Below are positions 17,618 through 27,541 of a DNA stretch of 49,225 bases, in pieces (positions within the stretch are counted from its first letter, which is position 1; every line of letters begins with the position of its first letter). Below the pieces are notes generated by a model. That model saw nothing but the letters and a program-made list of their open reading frames with translations. It was not told where the DNA came from and made no database searches. The DNA lies in assembly GCA_015060925.1 (NCBI GenBank), contig SUXM01000020.1, forward strand, positions 1-49,225, in the 5' to 3' direction. The position numbers and the translations under genes are program-made. This DNA is from Parabacteroides distasonis. GTDB lineage: Bacteria > Bacteroidota > Bacteroidia > Bacteroidales > Tannerellaceae.

Positions 17618-19381
17618 TCAATGTATCATATAAGGCATACGAGCCATAATTCCAGACTGTGTCTCAGCCTGCTTAATAGTAGAATAAAGTTTAAATTGTT
17701 CTTCTCCAATTACAGACTTCACAATAGAGACTTTCATTTCTTCCATCTGTTTCTCCATAAACTTTGTAAAGAAATCTTTGGTACCTTCGGCCTCTTTGAT
17801 GGAATATTCTGTTAAATCAGCTAAAGCAGCAGCCTCTTTGATTGCATCGTCCAAACCTCCCAATTGATCAACCAAACCTCTTTCCAAAGCCTGTTCACCA
17901 GCCCAAACACGACCCTGTCCGATTGAATCAATAGCCGCTTTAGTTGTACCACGGCCATCTGCACAACGAGTTAAAAACAAATCATAGGTCTGCTCAACAC
18001 TTCGTTGAATCAATGCTTTTTCATCTTCACGCATCGGACGACTTAAATCTCCCAAATCAGCATATTTGTTCGTTTTCACCACATCTGTAGAGATACCAAC
18101 CTTCTCAAATGTTCCTGTCAAATTCCGTACAACACCAAACACACCAATAGAACCTGTTAAGGTTGTTCGTTCTGCAAAAATCTTATTGGCTGCACACGAG
18201 ATATAATAACCACCAGAAGCAGCTACATCACCCATTGAAACCACAATTGGCTTTTCTGCTTTCAAATCTACCACAGCTTTCCAAATCTGTTCAGACACAT
18301 AAGCACTACCACCTGGAGAATTAACACGTAATACCACAGCTTTTACATCATCATCCTGTTGTAACTTACGTAATTTACCCGCTAATTCTTCTGTAATAAC
18401 AGATACATTTGACATAGGAGATTCACTGTCTAAGATTTCACCTTCTGCATATAGTACAGCAATCTCATCATCACACTCTTTTTCTTTCACCGGAATAGAG
18501 GCCACTTTATCAACACCTGCTGCGACCAATTTATCTTTCAAATCCTGTCCGGCTAATTTCTTCACACAATTTTCAGCTTCATAACGATAGCAAAGAGCAT
18601 CCACCAACTTATACTCAATCGCATTGGTAGCCTGTCCCAACGCTAACCCTTCGTTCAAATAACGAGTCAATTCTTCTGAAGATATTTTACGATTTTTTTC
18701 AATCGTAGAGGTCATATTACCCCAGATAGAGCCTAAATATGAAATCAATTGTTCCTTATTTGCGTCACTGAATTTCTTCAAGAAAAATGGTTCAACTGCA
18801 CTTTTATAAGTACCTACCTTAAAAATATAGTGCTCTATTCCTAACTTTTCTGCCAAACCTGTATAAAAAAGACCTTGTGATAATAAACCAGTTAAACCTA
18901 CAGTTCCTAACGGATTCAAGAAAATAGAATCGGCAACACTACAAATATAATAAGCATTTTGTGTATAGTTATCCCCATAAGAGACTATAAACTTTCCACT
19001 AGACTTGAAATCTTCTAATTCACGACGAACAGTCTCGACTGAAGCATACAAAGATGAAAGATTACCGGCTTCTAAATAAATCCCTTTAATTTGTTCATTG
19101 TCTTTTGCTTTACGGATAGCTTTAATAATCTTAGGCAAAGCCAATTGCGTACTTTCTTCACCCATCAATTCAGCAAAAGGATTTTCATTGGCTTGCTCAA
19201 CAATCTCCCCATTTAAAGAAAGTTTAAACACACTATTGTCTTTCGGTTTGTACTCAGAAGAAGAGCTTCCCGCACTGGCTGCTATTCCTATAAGAAAGAA
19301 GAAAGAGGCCATCATAACGATTCCCAGTGCAATTAACACACCCAAAGTGGATGCAAATACAGTTTTAAAGAATTGTTTCAT
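17618..19381 (-). CDS. sppA: Signal peptide peptidase SppA, 67-kDa type
   Basis: 587 residues, the length of the tandem-domain SppA. A single N-terminal membrane anchor (about residues 11-36) precedes two S49 domains. The catalytic dyad is visible: Lys193 in GTYKSAVEPF of the first half and Ser389 in VAASGGYYIS of the second. SppA cuts remnant signal peptides in the inner membrane, active site on the periplasmic face. It is followed at the 3' end by a bidirectional terminator. A 7-bp hairpin (19405-19422) lies in the upstream gap. Confidence 0.94.
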   Translation of the reverse strand: MKQFFKTVFASTLGVLIALGIVMMASFFFLIGIAASAGSSSSEYKPKDNSVFKLSLNGEIVEQANENPFAELMGEESTQLALPKIIKAIRKAKDNEQIKGIYLEAGNLSSLYASVETVRRELEDFKSSGKFIVSYGDNYTQNAYYICSVADSIFLNPLGTVGLTGLLSQGLFYTGLAEKLGIEHYIFKVGTYKSAVEPFFLKKFSDANKEQLISYLGSIWGNMTSTIEKNRKISSEELTRYLNEGLALGQATNAIEYKLVDALCYRYEAENCVKKLAGQDLKDKLVAAGVDKVASIPVKEKECDDEIAVLYAEGEILDSESPMSNVSVITEELAGKLRKLQQDDDVKAVVLRVNSPGGSAYVSEQIWKAVVDLKAEKPIVVSMGDVAASGGYYISCAANKIFAERTTLTGSIGVFGVVRNLTGTFEKVGISTDVVKTNKYADLGDLSRPMREDEKALIQRSVEQTYDLFLTRCADGRGTTKAAIDSIGQGRVWAGEQALERGLVDQLGGLDDAIKEAAALADLTEYSIKEAEGTKDFFTKFMEKQMEEMKVSIVKSVIGEEQFKLYSTIKQAETQSGIMARMPYMIH

Positions 19382-19492
19382 ACCTATTTAGTTATTTGTT
19401 ATAAATCCCTACTTTTAGGGATACAAAAGAATAGATAATTTTCTATTCCACAAAATAAAGCAAACAATTCTTTTAACTTAATAGTTCAAGGC

Positions 19493-20167
19493 TCAAACTC
19501 TTCCCAAATATTCATCCACCGTATAATTCAGAAAACGGTTAAACGGATACAAAAGTTTGAAATCAGCGACAACTTTTTCCATCCAATCTGAAGAGAAGAA
19601 AAAGGAATCCGGCTTATTTGATACTACACAAAAATCTTTATGGCGTAAAATTTCTCCATATTTAAAGTCAGAAGGATACCCCACAGGCATACGTTTCAAC
19701 ACCTCTCCCTCCATAGTCGGATAAGTTATTTTAAAGTTCGGTTCTTCCATAATACCCACCAACTCCTCTATGTTTTCATAAATATCTTTACGAAGCATCT
19801 TCAATAAGACAGGAGGTGGACACCAAACACCTCCGGACAACAGACATCCATCTGGTTGCAGATGAATATAATACCCTGCCCGTTCACTTCCTCTTCCTCC
19901 ACAAGAGGCAATATAAGCAGCGAAATGACATTTATAAGGTGTCTTATCTGGCGAAAAACGAATATCTCGATAGATACGGAAAAGACAATCTTTTGCATCT
20001 AATCCAGCCACTTCAGGATCAAACAGGCTAATCCGATGAATCAGATCTTGTACTTCCTCTATAAAATATTGACGAAGAGTATCATAACGAGCCTTATTCG
20101 CTTGAAACCATACTCGGTTATTGTTTACCTGTAACTCCTTTAAGAATTGAAGAATCTGCTCATTCAT
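19493..20167 (-). CDS. DUF2461 domain protein (TIGR02453-like)
   Basis: 224 residues from the ATG at 20167 (MNEQILQFLKELQVNNNRVW); longer in-frame starts would run into the preceding gene and are unlikely. The pattern FLKELxxNNxxxWFxxNKxxY, then FRIYRDIRFSPDKTPYKCHF and AGYYIHLQPDGCLLSGGVW, is the DUF2461 signature. Function is not established for this family. The start codon is one nucleotide after the M56-TonB stop (TGA-T-ATG), so it is probably translated together with the BlaI/M56 pair. Confidence 0.85.
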   Translation of the reverse strand: MNEQILQFLKELQVNNNRVWFQANKARYDTLRQYFIEEVQDLIHRISLFDPEVAGLDAKDCLFRIYRDIRFSPDKTPYKCHFAAYIASCGGRGSERAGYYIHLQPDGCLLSGGVWCPPPVLLKMLRKDIYENIEELVGIMEEPNFKITYPTMEGEVLKRMPVGYPSDFKYGEILRHKDFCVVSNKPDSFFFSSDWMEKVVADFKLLYPFNRFLNYTVDEYLGRV

Positions 20168-20168
20168 A

Positions 20169-21545
20169 TCATTTTCTTGCCAATATATTTCTTTTCTTAA
20201 TATTTTTAGGATGTCTGAAAGTAATAGGGACCGTATATTTAACATCAACAGCAATCCCCCTTTGCATACCGGGCGACCAACGTGGCATAGTTCGAAGGAC
20301 ACGGACAGCTTCAGCATCCAATAAAGGATCAATACCTCGGAGTATCTCTACATTGGAAATATAGCCATTGGCTCTAACAATAAAGGTACAGGTTACACGC
20401 CCTTCAACATCTCCAACCACAGCGCCTTCCGGATATTTAACATTTTCAGCCAAATAACGTACCAAAGCTTTGACTCCCCCTGGGAATTCCGGCATCTTTT
20501 GTACGACTGTAAAAATCGGGATTTCAGAAACGTATTCTTTGCGGTTTTTATCCATCGTTCTTTTAGGAACGACAAACAACTGCATCAGCTGATCTGTTCT
20601 TCTTTCAAATAAGGCTTGACTATTCGAGGCCTCATCTATTAATTTTCCACTTAAATGCGCCAATGTATCTACATTACTAAGTAAAAGAAGAAGAGCTACT
20701 ACCGGGACTAAAAGCAAATAACTCACACATTTTACGCCCTGTGTACGTGCTTTATTCATCATTCGAATACGGTTCTTTAAATGTAGCATACTAAAACTAT
20801 TGGATAGATGCATCCTCCTTTCATCAGCACAAGCCATACCCAACAAATGATATTGGTAGCATTTACTATTGAAACCCGACTTTAAGACCGCATCATCTGC
20901 CAAATACTCCAAATTATAACGGACTTCTCTTTTTAGCAACCAAACAAATGGATTTATCCAACAAAAAATACACATCCACTCACTCAGCAACACATCAATA
21001 GAATGCCACTGCTTGACATGCGTACCTTCATGAACCAAAATCTCTTTAACCTCTTTTTCCGAATGTTCTTCCGGATTCAAAAAGATATAATGAAAAAAAG
21101 AAAAAGGTTCTGACAAATGATTTAGCAGATACACACGAACACTTTGTACATAAGTCACTTTTGACCTATATACTAAATTTAATACTCCCCCTAACTGTAT
21201 CAGGAAACGAAGAGATAAAAATATGACACCGGCTCCATATAAATAAGTAATACCAGAAAAAAAGAGTTGCTGCCAATTAAATTCGCCCTCATGAGAGACA
21301 AAATCCACTGTCACCTCAGAGGAAAAAGCAGTATACACTTCTGCTATTTTAGTTATAGAAACTTGCCCTTGCATCCAATCTTGCATACCCAAGAAAGGAT
21401 ATAACAACGATACGCCCAAAAATAACAGTAAAACCACTCGACGCAGTTTAAAGAATGTATCTTCATAAAAAAGCAATCTGTAAATGGCGTAAAAGAGTAC
21501 AAGTGCTACATTTACTTTAACAAAATAGGCACAATCCGGTATCAT
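20169..21545 (-). CDS. BlaR1-type M56 metallopeptidase fused to a TonB C-terminal domain
   Basis: 458 residues. About four membrane segments (near 8-25, 38-53, 92-115 and 190-205) surround the M56 zinc protease core HEGTH (His172, Glu173, His176), with NLEYLAD (213-217) supplying the further ligand. Another hydrophobic stretch (near 275-292) leads into a periplasmic tail ending in a TonB-like domain (about 365-455: PEFPGGVKALVRYLAENVKY, then VEGRVTCTFIVRANGYISNV). In BlaR1/MecR1 systems the membrane peptidase cleaves its cognate BlaI repressor after sensing a signal. It lies 11 nt after a BlaI-like gene, so it is likely the sensor-protease of this pair. A TonB tail replaces the penicillin-binding sensor, so the signal is probably not a beta-lactam. 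Confidence 0.9.
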   Translation of the reverse strand: MIPDCAYFVKVNVALVLFYAIYRLLFYEDTFFKLRRVVLLLFLGVSLLYPFLGMQDWMQGQVSITKIAEVYTAFSSEVTVDFVSHEGEFNWQQLFFSGITYLYGAGVIFLSLRFLIQLGGVLNLVYRSKVTYVQSVRVYLLNHLSEPFSFFHYIFLNPEEHSEKEVKEILVHEGTHVKQWHSIDVLLSEWMCIFCWINPFVWLLKREVRYNLEYLADDAVLKSGFNSKCYQYHLLGMACADERRMHLSNSFSMLHLKNRIRMMNKARTQGVKCVSYLLLVPVVALLLLLSNVDTLAHLSGKLIDEASNSQALFERRTDQLMQLFVVPKRTMDKNRKEYVSEIPIFTVVQKMPEFPGGVKALVRYLAENVKYPEGAVVGDVEGRVTCTFIVRANGYISNVEILRGIDPLLDAEAVRVLRTMPRWSPGMQRGIAVDVKYTVPITFRHPKNIKKRNILARK

Positions 21546-21556
21546 AATAAAAGAGA

Positions 21557-21919
21557 CTACTCTTCCCCTTTTTCAATCATTTCAATGATTTCCTTCAATT
21601 CTTCAGTTGAAATTTCCTGTTTTTTTGCGAAGAAAGAAACCATTTCTTTATAAGAATTAGCATAATAATGATCTACAAGAATACTCATAAAATCATGTTT
21701 ATACTCTTCTACAGGAATTAACGGAGTATACTCATACGTATTTCCGTATCGTTTAGCCTTCACATATTTCTTACGTTCAAGATTCTTAACCACAGAAGCT
21801 ACGGTTGTATAAGGAGGTTTTGGATCATTGAATTTTGCCAACACATCCTTAATAAAACATGGACCTATCTTCCAAATCCAACGCATTACTTCTTCCTCTT
21901 GTCTAGTTAATCTTTCCAT
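21557..21919 (-). CDS. BlaI/MecI/CopY family transcriptional repressor
   Basis: 120 residues from the ATG at 21919 (MERLTRQEEEVMRWIWKIGP); an ATG at 21928 adds three residues but would leave almost no leader behind the promoter. The winged helix spans about 1-75 (FIKDVLAKFNDPKPPYTTVA, then SVVKNLERKKYVKAKRYGNT); the C-terminal part is the dimerisation and cleavage segment. BlaI-type proteins bind palindromes as dimers and are inactivated by proteolysis from the partner M56 enzyme, which follows directly. Probably represses its own operon. Confidence 0.92.
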   Translation of the reverse strand: MERLTRQEEEVMRWIWKIGPCFIKDVLAKFNDPKPPYTTVASVVKNLERKKYVKAKRYGNTYEYTPLIPVEEYKHDFMSILVDHYYANSYKEMVSFFAKKQEISTEELKEIIEMIEKGEE

Positions 21920-21945
21920 TTTTATCATTTTATTTACAACTGCCA

Positions 21946-21977
21946 CAAATATACGAGCATACCGTAAAGTAAACAAA
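21946..21977 (-). promoter_or_regulatory. Promoter of the blaI-M56-DUF2461 operon
   Basis: Minus-strand TTTG (21977-21974), 20 nt spacer, TATATTTG (21953-21946): a full match to the Bacteroidetes -33/-7 pattern, 26 nt before the ATG at 21919. Confidence 0.65.
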
Positions 21978-22116
21978 CGAATTCCCCACTAAAACTTAAG
22001 GCATATACATGTTTAATAACATACCTTTCTTCTCCCTTTTCAAATTTCACCAAAAGAATCAGTTATAATATTAATATGTTTCGCATTTTCTATACATTTA
22101 TTTAAAAATAAACATC

Positions 22117-22124
22117 TATTTTTG
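22117..22124 (+). promoter_or_regulatory. Putative -7 box of the kdgK operon
   Basis: TATTTTTG matches TAnnTTTG and lies 32 nt before the kdgK start. No clear -33 box. Confidence 0.45.
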
Positions 22125-22156
22125 TAGTCTAGAAACTATATTTATAAACCATTGAT

Positions 22157-23200
22157 ATGGAAAAGAAAGTAATAACCTTTGGAGAAATCATGCTTAGACT
22201 GGCCACACCAGACTATCTCCGTTTTTGTCAAAGTGATAAATTGAATGCAACCTTTGGTGGCGGTGAAGCAAACGTAGCTGTATCGCTTGCTAATTATGGT
22301 ATTGCAACTGAGTTTGTAACCCGTTTGCCGAAAAATGACATTGCACGTGCTTGTGTAATGGATTTACGTAAATACGGTGTTGGCACAGATCACATTGTAT
22401 ATGGTGGAGACCGTTTAGGTATCTATTTTTTAGAGACAGGAGCTGTTGCACGTGCCAGCAAGGTAGTTTATGACCGTGCCCATTCAGCCATTTCAGAAAT
22501 TCAACCGGGAATGGTTAATTGGGAAGAGGTGTTCAAGAATGCATCTTGGTTCCACTGGACAGGTATTACTCCGGCAATCTCACAAGGAGCAGCTGATGCT
22601 TGTTTAGAAGCGATTCAAGTAGCCAACCGTATGGGAATTCCTGTATCATGTGATTTGAATTATCGCAAAAACTTATGGAAATATGGAAAAACTGCTTCCG
22701 AAATCATGCCTGAATTAGTGGCAGGTTGTGACGTGATCTTAGGTAATGAAGAAGATGCAGAAAAAGTATTCGGCATTAAACCGGAAGGCTTTGACGTTAC
22801 AGCAACAAACGGCGAAGTAAACGCAGCTGAATTTGAATCAGTATGTACACAATTGATGGCTAAATTCCCTCGTGCAAAGAAAGTTATTATCACATTACGT
22901 GGTGCAATCAATGCTAACCACAATACATGGGGTGGTGTTTTGTATGCAGATGGTAAATTGTATCAATCTCGTCGTTACGATATCACTCATATCGTAGACC
23001 GTGTTGGCGGTGGTGACTCTTTCATGGGTGGTTTGATCTATGGTTTGTTGACTTATACCACTGATGACCAAAAAGCACTTGACTTTGCTGTCGCTGCATC
23101 TTGCTTGAAACATACAATTTACGGAGATTACAACCAAGTGACAGTAGACGAAGTTGAAAAACTAATGGGTGGAGACGCATCCGGACGAGTTTCAAGATAA
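22157..23200 (+). CDS. kdgK: 2-dehydro-3-deoxygluconokinase (PfkB family)
   Basis: 347 residues. The PfkB-family fold shows the N-terminal pattern TFGEIMLRLATPDYLRFCQS, then FGGGEANVAVSLANYG, and the C-terminal catalytic signature DRVGGGDSFMGGLIYGLL, whose Asp is the general base. It phosphorylates 2-keto-3-deoxygluconate to KDPG. The following genes encode KDPG aldolase and uronate isomerase, so the operon runs the lower branch of glucuronate and galacturonate breakdown. No oxidoreductase or dehydratase (UxaB/UxuB, UxaA/UxuA) is present in this window. Confidence 0.9.
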   Translation: MEKKVITFGEIMLRLATPDYLRFCQSDKLNATFGGGEANVAVSLANYGIATEFVTRLPKNDIARACVMDLRKYGVGTDHIVYGGDRLGIYFLETGAVARASKVVYDRAHSAISEIQPGMVNWEEVFKNASWFHWTGITPAISQGAADACLEAIQVANRMGIPVSCDLNYRKNLWKYGKTASEIMPELVAGCDVILGNEEDAEKVFGIKPEGFDVTATNGEVNAAEFESVCTQLMAKFPRAKKVIITLRGAINANHNTWGGVLYADGKLYQSRRYDITHIVDRVGGGDSFMGGLIYGLLTYTTDDQKALDFAVAASCLKHTIYGDYNQVTVDEVEKLMGGDASGRVSR

Positions 23201-23233
23201 AAGGGAGTTTAAACATTAACAAATCGAATTATC

Positions 23234-23902
23234 ATGGCAAGATTTAATAAACTACAGGTGCTTGATGCTATCATCAGCACCGGTATGGTTCCTGTATATT
23301 ACAACAAAGATGTAGAAACTGCCAAACAAGTTGTCAAAGCTTGCTACGAAGGTGGTGTTCGCGCTTTTGAATTTACAAACCGTGGAGATTTCGCACATGA
23401 GGTATTTGCTGAACTGATTAAATTCGCAGCTAAAGAATGTCCGGAATTGGTATTAGGTGTTGGTTCTATCGTTGATCCAGGAACAGCTTCTTTATATTTA
23501 CAATTAGGTGCAAACTTCATTGTAGGTCCGTTGTTCAATCCTGAAATTGCAAAAGTTTGTAACCGTCGTTTAGTTCCTTATACTCCGGGTTGCGGTTCTG
23601 TTTCTGAAATTGGCTTCGCACAAGAAGTTGGTTGTGACCTATGTAAGATCTTCCCAGCAGGAAACGTTGGAGGTCCTTCATTTGTTAAGAACATCAAAGC
23701 TCCAATGCCTTGGTCATTGATTATGGCAACTGGTGCAGTTGAACCAACAGAAGAAAACCTTTCTGCATGGTTTAAAGCTGGTGTTACATGCGTAGGTATG
23801 GGTTCTATGTTATTCCCGAAAGAAATGATTGCAGAAGGTAATTGGGGAGGTATTTCTGCTTTATGTAGCAACGCCTTGGCTATTATCAAAAAGTATCGTT
23901 AA
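23234..23902 (+). CDS. eda: KHG/KDPG aldolase
   Basis: 222 residues. The class I aldolase pattern is clear: FEFTNRG with catalytic Glu46, and [14 protein letters not shown] with Lys138 as Schiff-base residue. It splits KDPG into pyruvate and glyceraldehyde 3-phosphate (and can split 4-hydroxy-2-oxoglutarate). It begins 33 nt after kdgK and 22 nt before uxaC, so all three are likely one transcript. Confidence 0.92.
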   Translation: MARFNKLQVLDAIISTGMVPVYYNKDVETAKQVVKACYEGGVRAFEFTNRGDFAHEVFAELIKFAAKECPELVLGVGSIVDPGTASLYLQLGANFIVGPLFNPEIAKVCNRRLVPYTPGCGSVSEIGFAQEVGCDLCKIFPAGNVGGPSFVKNIKAPMPWSLIMATGAVEPTEENLSAWFKAGVTCVGMGSMLFPKEMIAEGNWGGISALCSNALAIIKKYR

Positions 23903-23924
23903 TCCAAATAAACAAACTAATAGT

Positions 23925-25328
23925 ATGAAAACATTTCTTGATTCCAATTTCCTGCTTTTGACTGATACGGCACAAAAACTGTATCACGAACATGCAGCGA
24001 AAATGCCAATCATCGACTATCATTGCCACTTGATCCCTCAGCAAATTGCAGACAACCATCAGTTTGCAGATTTAACTGAGATTTGGTTAGGAGGCGACCA
24101 CTATAAATGGCGTCAGATGCGTGCCAACGGTGTTCCAGAAGATTACATCACCGGAGACAAACCGTCTTATGAAAAATTTGAGAAATGGGCGGAAACTCTT
24201 CAACGTGCGATGCGTAACCCATTATACCATTGGACTCATTTGGAATTAAGCCGTATTTTCGGTGTTGATAAAATTTTGAATCCGTCAACAGCTCGTGAAA
24301 TTTACGAAGAATGTACAGCGAAACTACAAACTCCGGAATTTCGTGCTCAGGCAATCATGGAACGTATGAACGTTGTTGGCGTTTGTACAACAGATGATCC
24401 GATTGATGATTTGAAATATCATGCAGCGATTCGTCAAGGAAGCCTTAAGACAAAGGTACTTCCGACTTGGCGTCCGGACAAAGCGATGGCTATCGAAAAT
24501 GTAGCAGCATACAATACCTATTTAGGTCAATTGGAAGCAGTAGCAGATATGTCAATCGGCAACTACAAAGAATTACTTGCTGCATTACAAAAACGTCATG
24601 ATTTCTTTGATGCTGAAGGTTGCAAACTTTCCGACCACGGTTTGACTGCCTTTGTCTATGTGCCTTACACTGACGCAGAAATCGAAGCGATCTTTGCCAA
24701 AGCACGTATGAACAAAGAATTAAGTGCAGAAGAAGTAGATAAATTCCGTTCTGCGATTTTACATGACTTAGCTGTTATGAATGCACAGAAGAATTGGGTA
24801 CAACAGTTCCATATCGGTGCAACACGTAACAACAATGCCCGTATGTTTAAGAAATTAGGTCCTGATACCGGTTATGATGCAATTGGAGACTTTGAAGTTG
24901 CAGTACCGATGTCACGTTTCTTAAACCGTTTGGATGAAGAGGGACAATTGGCTAAATCTATTTTCTATAACTTGAATCCACGCGACAACGAACTAATCAT
25001 GACTACCATCTATAGTTTCAATGACGGAACAGTTCCGGGTAAGATGCAGTTTGGTTCAGGTTGGTGGTTCTTGGATCAAATTCATGGAATGGAAAACCAA
25101 TTAAATGCTTTGTCTGATTTAGGTTTGCTAAGCCGTTTCGTTGGAATGTTGACAGACTCACGTAGTTTCTTGTCTTATCCACGCCACGAATACTTCCGCC
25201 GTATTCTATGTAATATCTTAGGACGTGAAGTAGAAAACGGTCTGTTACCGGCTTCTGAATTACCATTCATCGGTAAGATGGTAGAAGACATCAGCTACAA
25301 CAATGCAAAAGAATATTTTGGATTCTAA
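23925..25328 (+). CDS. uxaC: Uronate (glucuronate/galacturonate) isomerase
   Basis: 467 residues from the ATG at 23925, the usual length of UxaC. The start MKTFLDSNFLLLTDTAQKLY, the MPIIDYHCHL zinc-site motif, the WTHLELSRIFG segment and FVGMLTDSRSFLSYPRHEYF near the end are family hallmarks. It converts glucuronate to fructuronate and galacturonate to tagaturonate, the first step of the pathway whose last steps are encoded by the two preceding genes. Followed by a strong terminator. Confidence 0.95.
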   Translation: MKTFLDSNFLLLTDTAQKLYHEHAAKMPIIDYHCHLIPQQIADNHQFADLTEIWLGGDHYKWRQMRANGVPEDYITGDKPSYEKFEKWAETLQRAMRNPLYHWTHLELSRIFGVDKILNPSTAREIYEECTAKLQTPEFRAQAIMERMNVVGVCTTDDPIDDLKYHAAIRQGSLKTKVLPTWRPDKAMAIENVAAYNTYLGQLEAVADMSIGNYKELLAALQKRHDFFDAEGCKLSDHGLTAFVYVPYTDAEIEAIFAKARMNKELSAEEVDKFRSAILHDLAVMNAQKNWVQQFHIGATRNNNARMFKKLGPDTGYDAIGDFEVAVPMSRFLNRLDEEGQLAKSIFYNLNPRDNELIMTTIYSFNDGTVPGKMQFGSGWWFLDQIHGMENQLNALSDLGLLSRFVGMLTDSRSFLSYPRHEYFRRILCNILGREVENGLLPASELPFIGKMVEDISYNNAKEYFGF

Positions 25329-25345
25329 AATATTCCATTCATAAT

Positions 25346-25388
25346 AAAAAGGAGGAACCCTATAAAAACATAAGGTTTCCTCCTTTTT
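25346..25388 (+). terminator. Intrinsic terminator after uxaC
   Basis: AAAAAGGAGGAACC pairs with GGTTTCCTCCTTTTT (one bulged base), followed by T residues; 17 nt after the uxaC stop. Confidence 0.9.
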
Positions 25389-25419
25389 CTATTAAATCGT
25401 TATCCTAAATTAATATCTG

Positions 25420-27525
25420 ATGAAACATCTTCTTATCTCCTTCATTTTTATTCTTATCTCCGGTTTCTCGACAGCGCAAACAACCATTCACGTTTCTGCT
25501 AATTCTGTTCAAACGGGAAATGGGACATTAGAGACTCCTTTCAATAATTTGGAAGAGGCATTCAAACAATTAGACAAGTTAGCTGAAAAAGCTAAAAGTC
25601 AGGATACAATTTATATATCCATTCAACCCGGTCTCTACTTTTTAGAGAATACGATCAAACTCGAAAAAGAGTACGCTGTTCCTGTTGTTATCGAGGGAGA
25701 CAAAGAGCATAAGCCAATAATCAGTGGAGCCATTAAACTTTCAGAATGGGAAATCACTCCTAAAGGATGGTGGAAAACACACGTTAAAGAGGTTGAACGA
25801 TACGGTTTGAAAATCGAACAGCTATTTGTAAACGGCGAACGAGCCACCCGTGCCAGAACGCCGGATGAAGGTTGGTTCTTTGTAGAAGATTCGAAAGAAT
25901 CTGTTCATTTTAAGGGAACTTGGACCTATCCAGAGTATGCAACACAACAAATCCAAGTTCGTCCGGAAGATTTGCAAACAATGAAAAACACAAATATAGA
26001 AGACATTACTGATATCATGGCCATGTTCTATCATAAGTGGACTGATACTCGTATAAATCTTTCCTATGCCCGTCCGGACTCCGGCTATCTTTTTATACAA
26101 GGTAACGGAATGAGATCTTGGAATCCAATAACAAAAGGAAGTCGTTTCATTCTTGAAAATTATAAAGGAGCATTAAATGCTAAAGGAGAATGGTATATAA
26201 ATAAATCCGGTGATCTTTACTACATACCGCAGGATGGCGAATCCATTGAAACGGCTACTGTTTACGCCCCGGTTCTAAATCAATTGCTAACAATCAAAGG
26301 AAAGAAGGGACGTCCGGTCAAAAATATCCAATTCCGAAATCTTTCATTTGAACATACAAATTACACTATAACTAAAAAATGGAGACCCATAACACAAGCG
26401 GCCAGTTTTGTAAATGCGGCTATTCAATTGGATTATGCTGAAAATATCCATTTTGAAAACTGCCAGATACAACATATAGGAAACTATGGTTTTTCTTTCA
26501 ATGAAGCATGTAAAGATTGTACCGTTAAGCATTCCTATCTCTATGATTTAGGAGCCGGCGGAATCAAAATAGGTGAAACAAATTCTCCGTCATCAACTGA
26601 GCAACTTACTCGTCAAATTACGGTAGAGAATAATATCATCCAGCGTGCCGGAAGAATCTTCCCAAGTGCTGTAGGAGTAGTCATCTTCCATTCTTCAGAC
26701 AACCGTGTGATCCACAACGAAATCTTTGATCAGCTCTATACCGGCATATCAGTTGGTTGGGTTTGGGGGTTTGCTAAGAGTTATTCCATCAATAATGAAA
26801 TCGCATATAACCATATCCACCACATTGGATGGGGTGAGCTGTGTGACATGGGAGGTATTTACACATTGGGTATATCACCCGGAACACGCGTCCACCACAA
26901 TGTGATTCACCATATATTCTCTTTTAATTATGGGGCTTGGGGACTTTATACAGACGAAGGTAGCAGCCATATTGTCATGGAGAATAATTTAGTTTATGGC
27001 TGTCGAGATGGAGGTTTCCATCAACACTATGGAGAGCATAACCTTATCCGAAACAATATTTTTGCATATAGTCAACATCGACAAATCTATTTGACTAAAC
27101 GTAAGGATAAGAAACAATCTCTTGAGTTTACATCCAATATTGTATTGATAGATAAAGGAGCTCTGTTGTATGGTCCCTTTGATACGACCAGTGTCAAAAT
27201 GGACAAAAACTGCTATTGGTCTTTACGAACAGATTCTGTATCTAAATTACTTTCTTACTCTTTTAAAGACTGGAAAAAGTTTAAGGAGCCTAATTCCATC
27301 ATGCAAAACCCAGGTTTTGTCGATCAATCAGCACTGGATTTCCGCTTTAAAAATCAAAAGGCTATCAAAAAAATAGGATTCATTCCCTTTGATTATACAA
27401 AAGCCGGAGTGTATGGAGATAAAGCATGGAAAGAAAAGGCTCGTATGCCCAAAGAACGGGAAGAGGCATTTAACCGTGTTGTTAGAACTGTTGAAGAAAA
27501 TCCTTCTTCTCTCTTTAAAAAATAA
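25420..27525 (+). CDS. Secreted right-handed parallel beta-helix protein, probable carbohydrate-active enzyme
   Basis: 701 residues. A signal peptide (about 1-19, ending GFSTAQ) leads into a segment with GTLETPFNNLEEAFKQL, the common entry to pectate-lyase-like beta-helices. Next comes LFVNGERATRARTPDEGWFF, seen in glycoside hydrolases with this fold, and then a long stretch (about 290-590) of short Asn-rich rungs such as NIHFENCQIQHIGNYGFSF and NRVIHNEIFDQLYTGISVGW. GH141- or GH120-like activity is possible, but the family cannot be fixed by eye and catalytic residues are not assigned. It sits after the hexuronate operon but behind its own terminator, so a role in plant or host polysaccharide use is contextual inference only. 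Confidence 0.75.
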   Translation: MKHLLISFIFILISGFSTAQTTIHVSANSVQTGNGTLETPFNNLEEAFKQLDKLAEKAKSQDTIYISIQPGLYFLENTIKLEKEYAVPVVIEGDKEHKPIISGAIKLSEWEITPKGWWKTHVKEVERYGLKIEQLFVNGERATRARTPDEGWFFVEDSKESVHFKGTWTYPEYATQQIQVRPEDLQTMKNTNIEDITDIMAMFYHKWTDTRINLSYARPDSGYLFIQGNGMRSWNPITKGSRFILENYKGALNAKGEWYINKSGDLYYIPQDGESIETATVYAPVLNQLLTIKGKKGRPVKNIQFRNLSFEHTNYTITKKWRPITQAASFVNAAIQLDYAENIHFENCQIQHIGNYGFSFNEACKDCTVKHSYLYDLGAGGIKIGETNSPSSTEQLTRQITVENNIIQRAGRIFPSAVGVVIFHSSDNRVIHNEIFDQLYTGISVGWVWGFAKSYSINNEIAYNHIHHIGWGELCDMGGIYTLGISPGTRVHHNVIHHIFSFNYGAWGLYTDEGSSHIVMENNLVYGCRDGGFHQHYGEHNLIRNNIFAYSQHRQIYLTKRKDKKQSLEFTSNIVLIDKGALLYGPFDTTSVKMDKNCYWSLRTDSVSKLLSYSFKDWKKFKEPNSIMQNPGFVDQSALDFRFKNQKAIKKIGFIPFDYTKAGVYGDKAWKEKARMPKEREEAFNRVVRTVEENPSSLFKK

Positions 27526-27541
27526 TAAGAACCTAATTATC

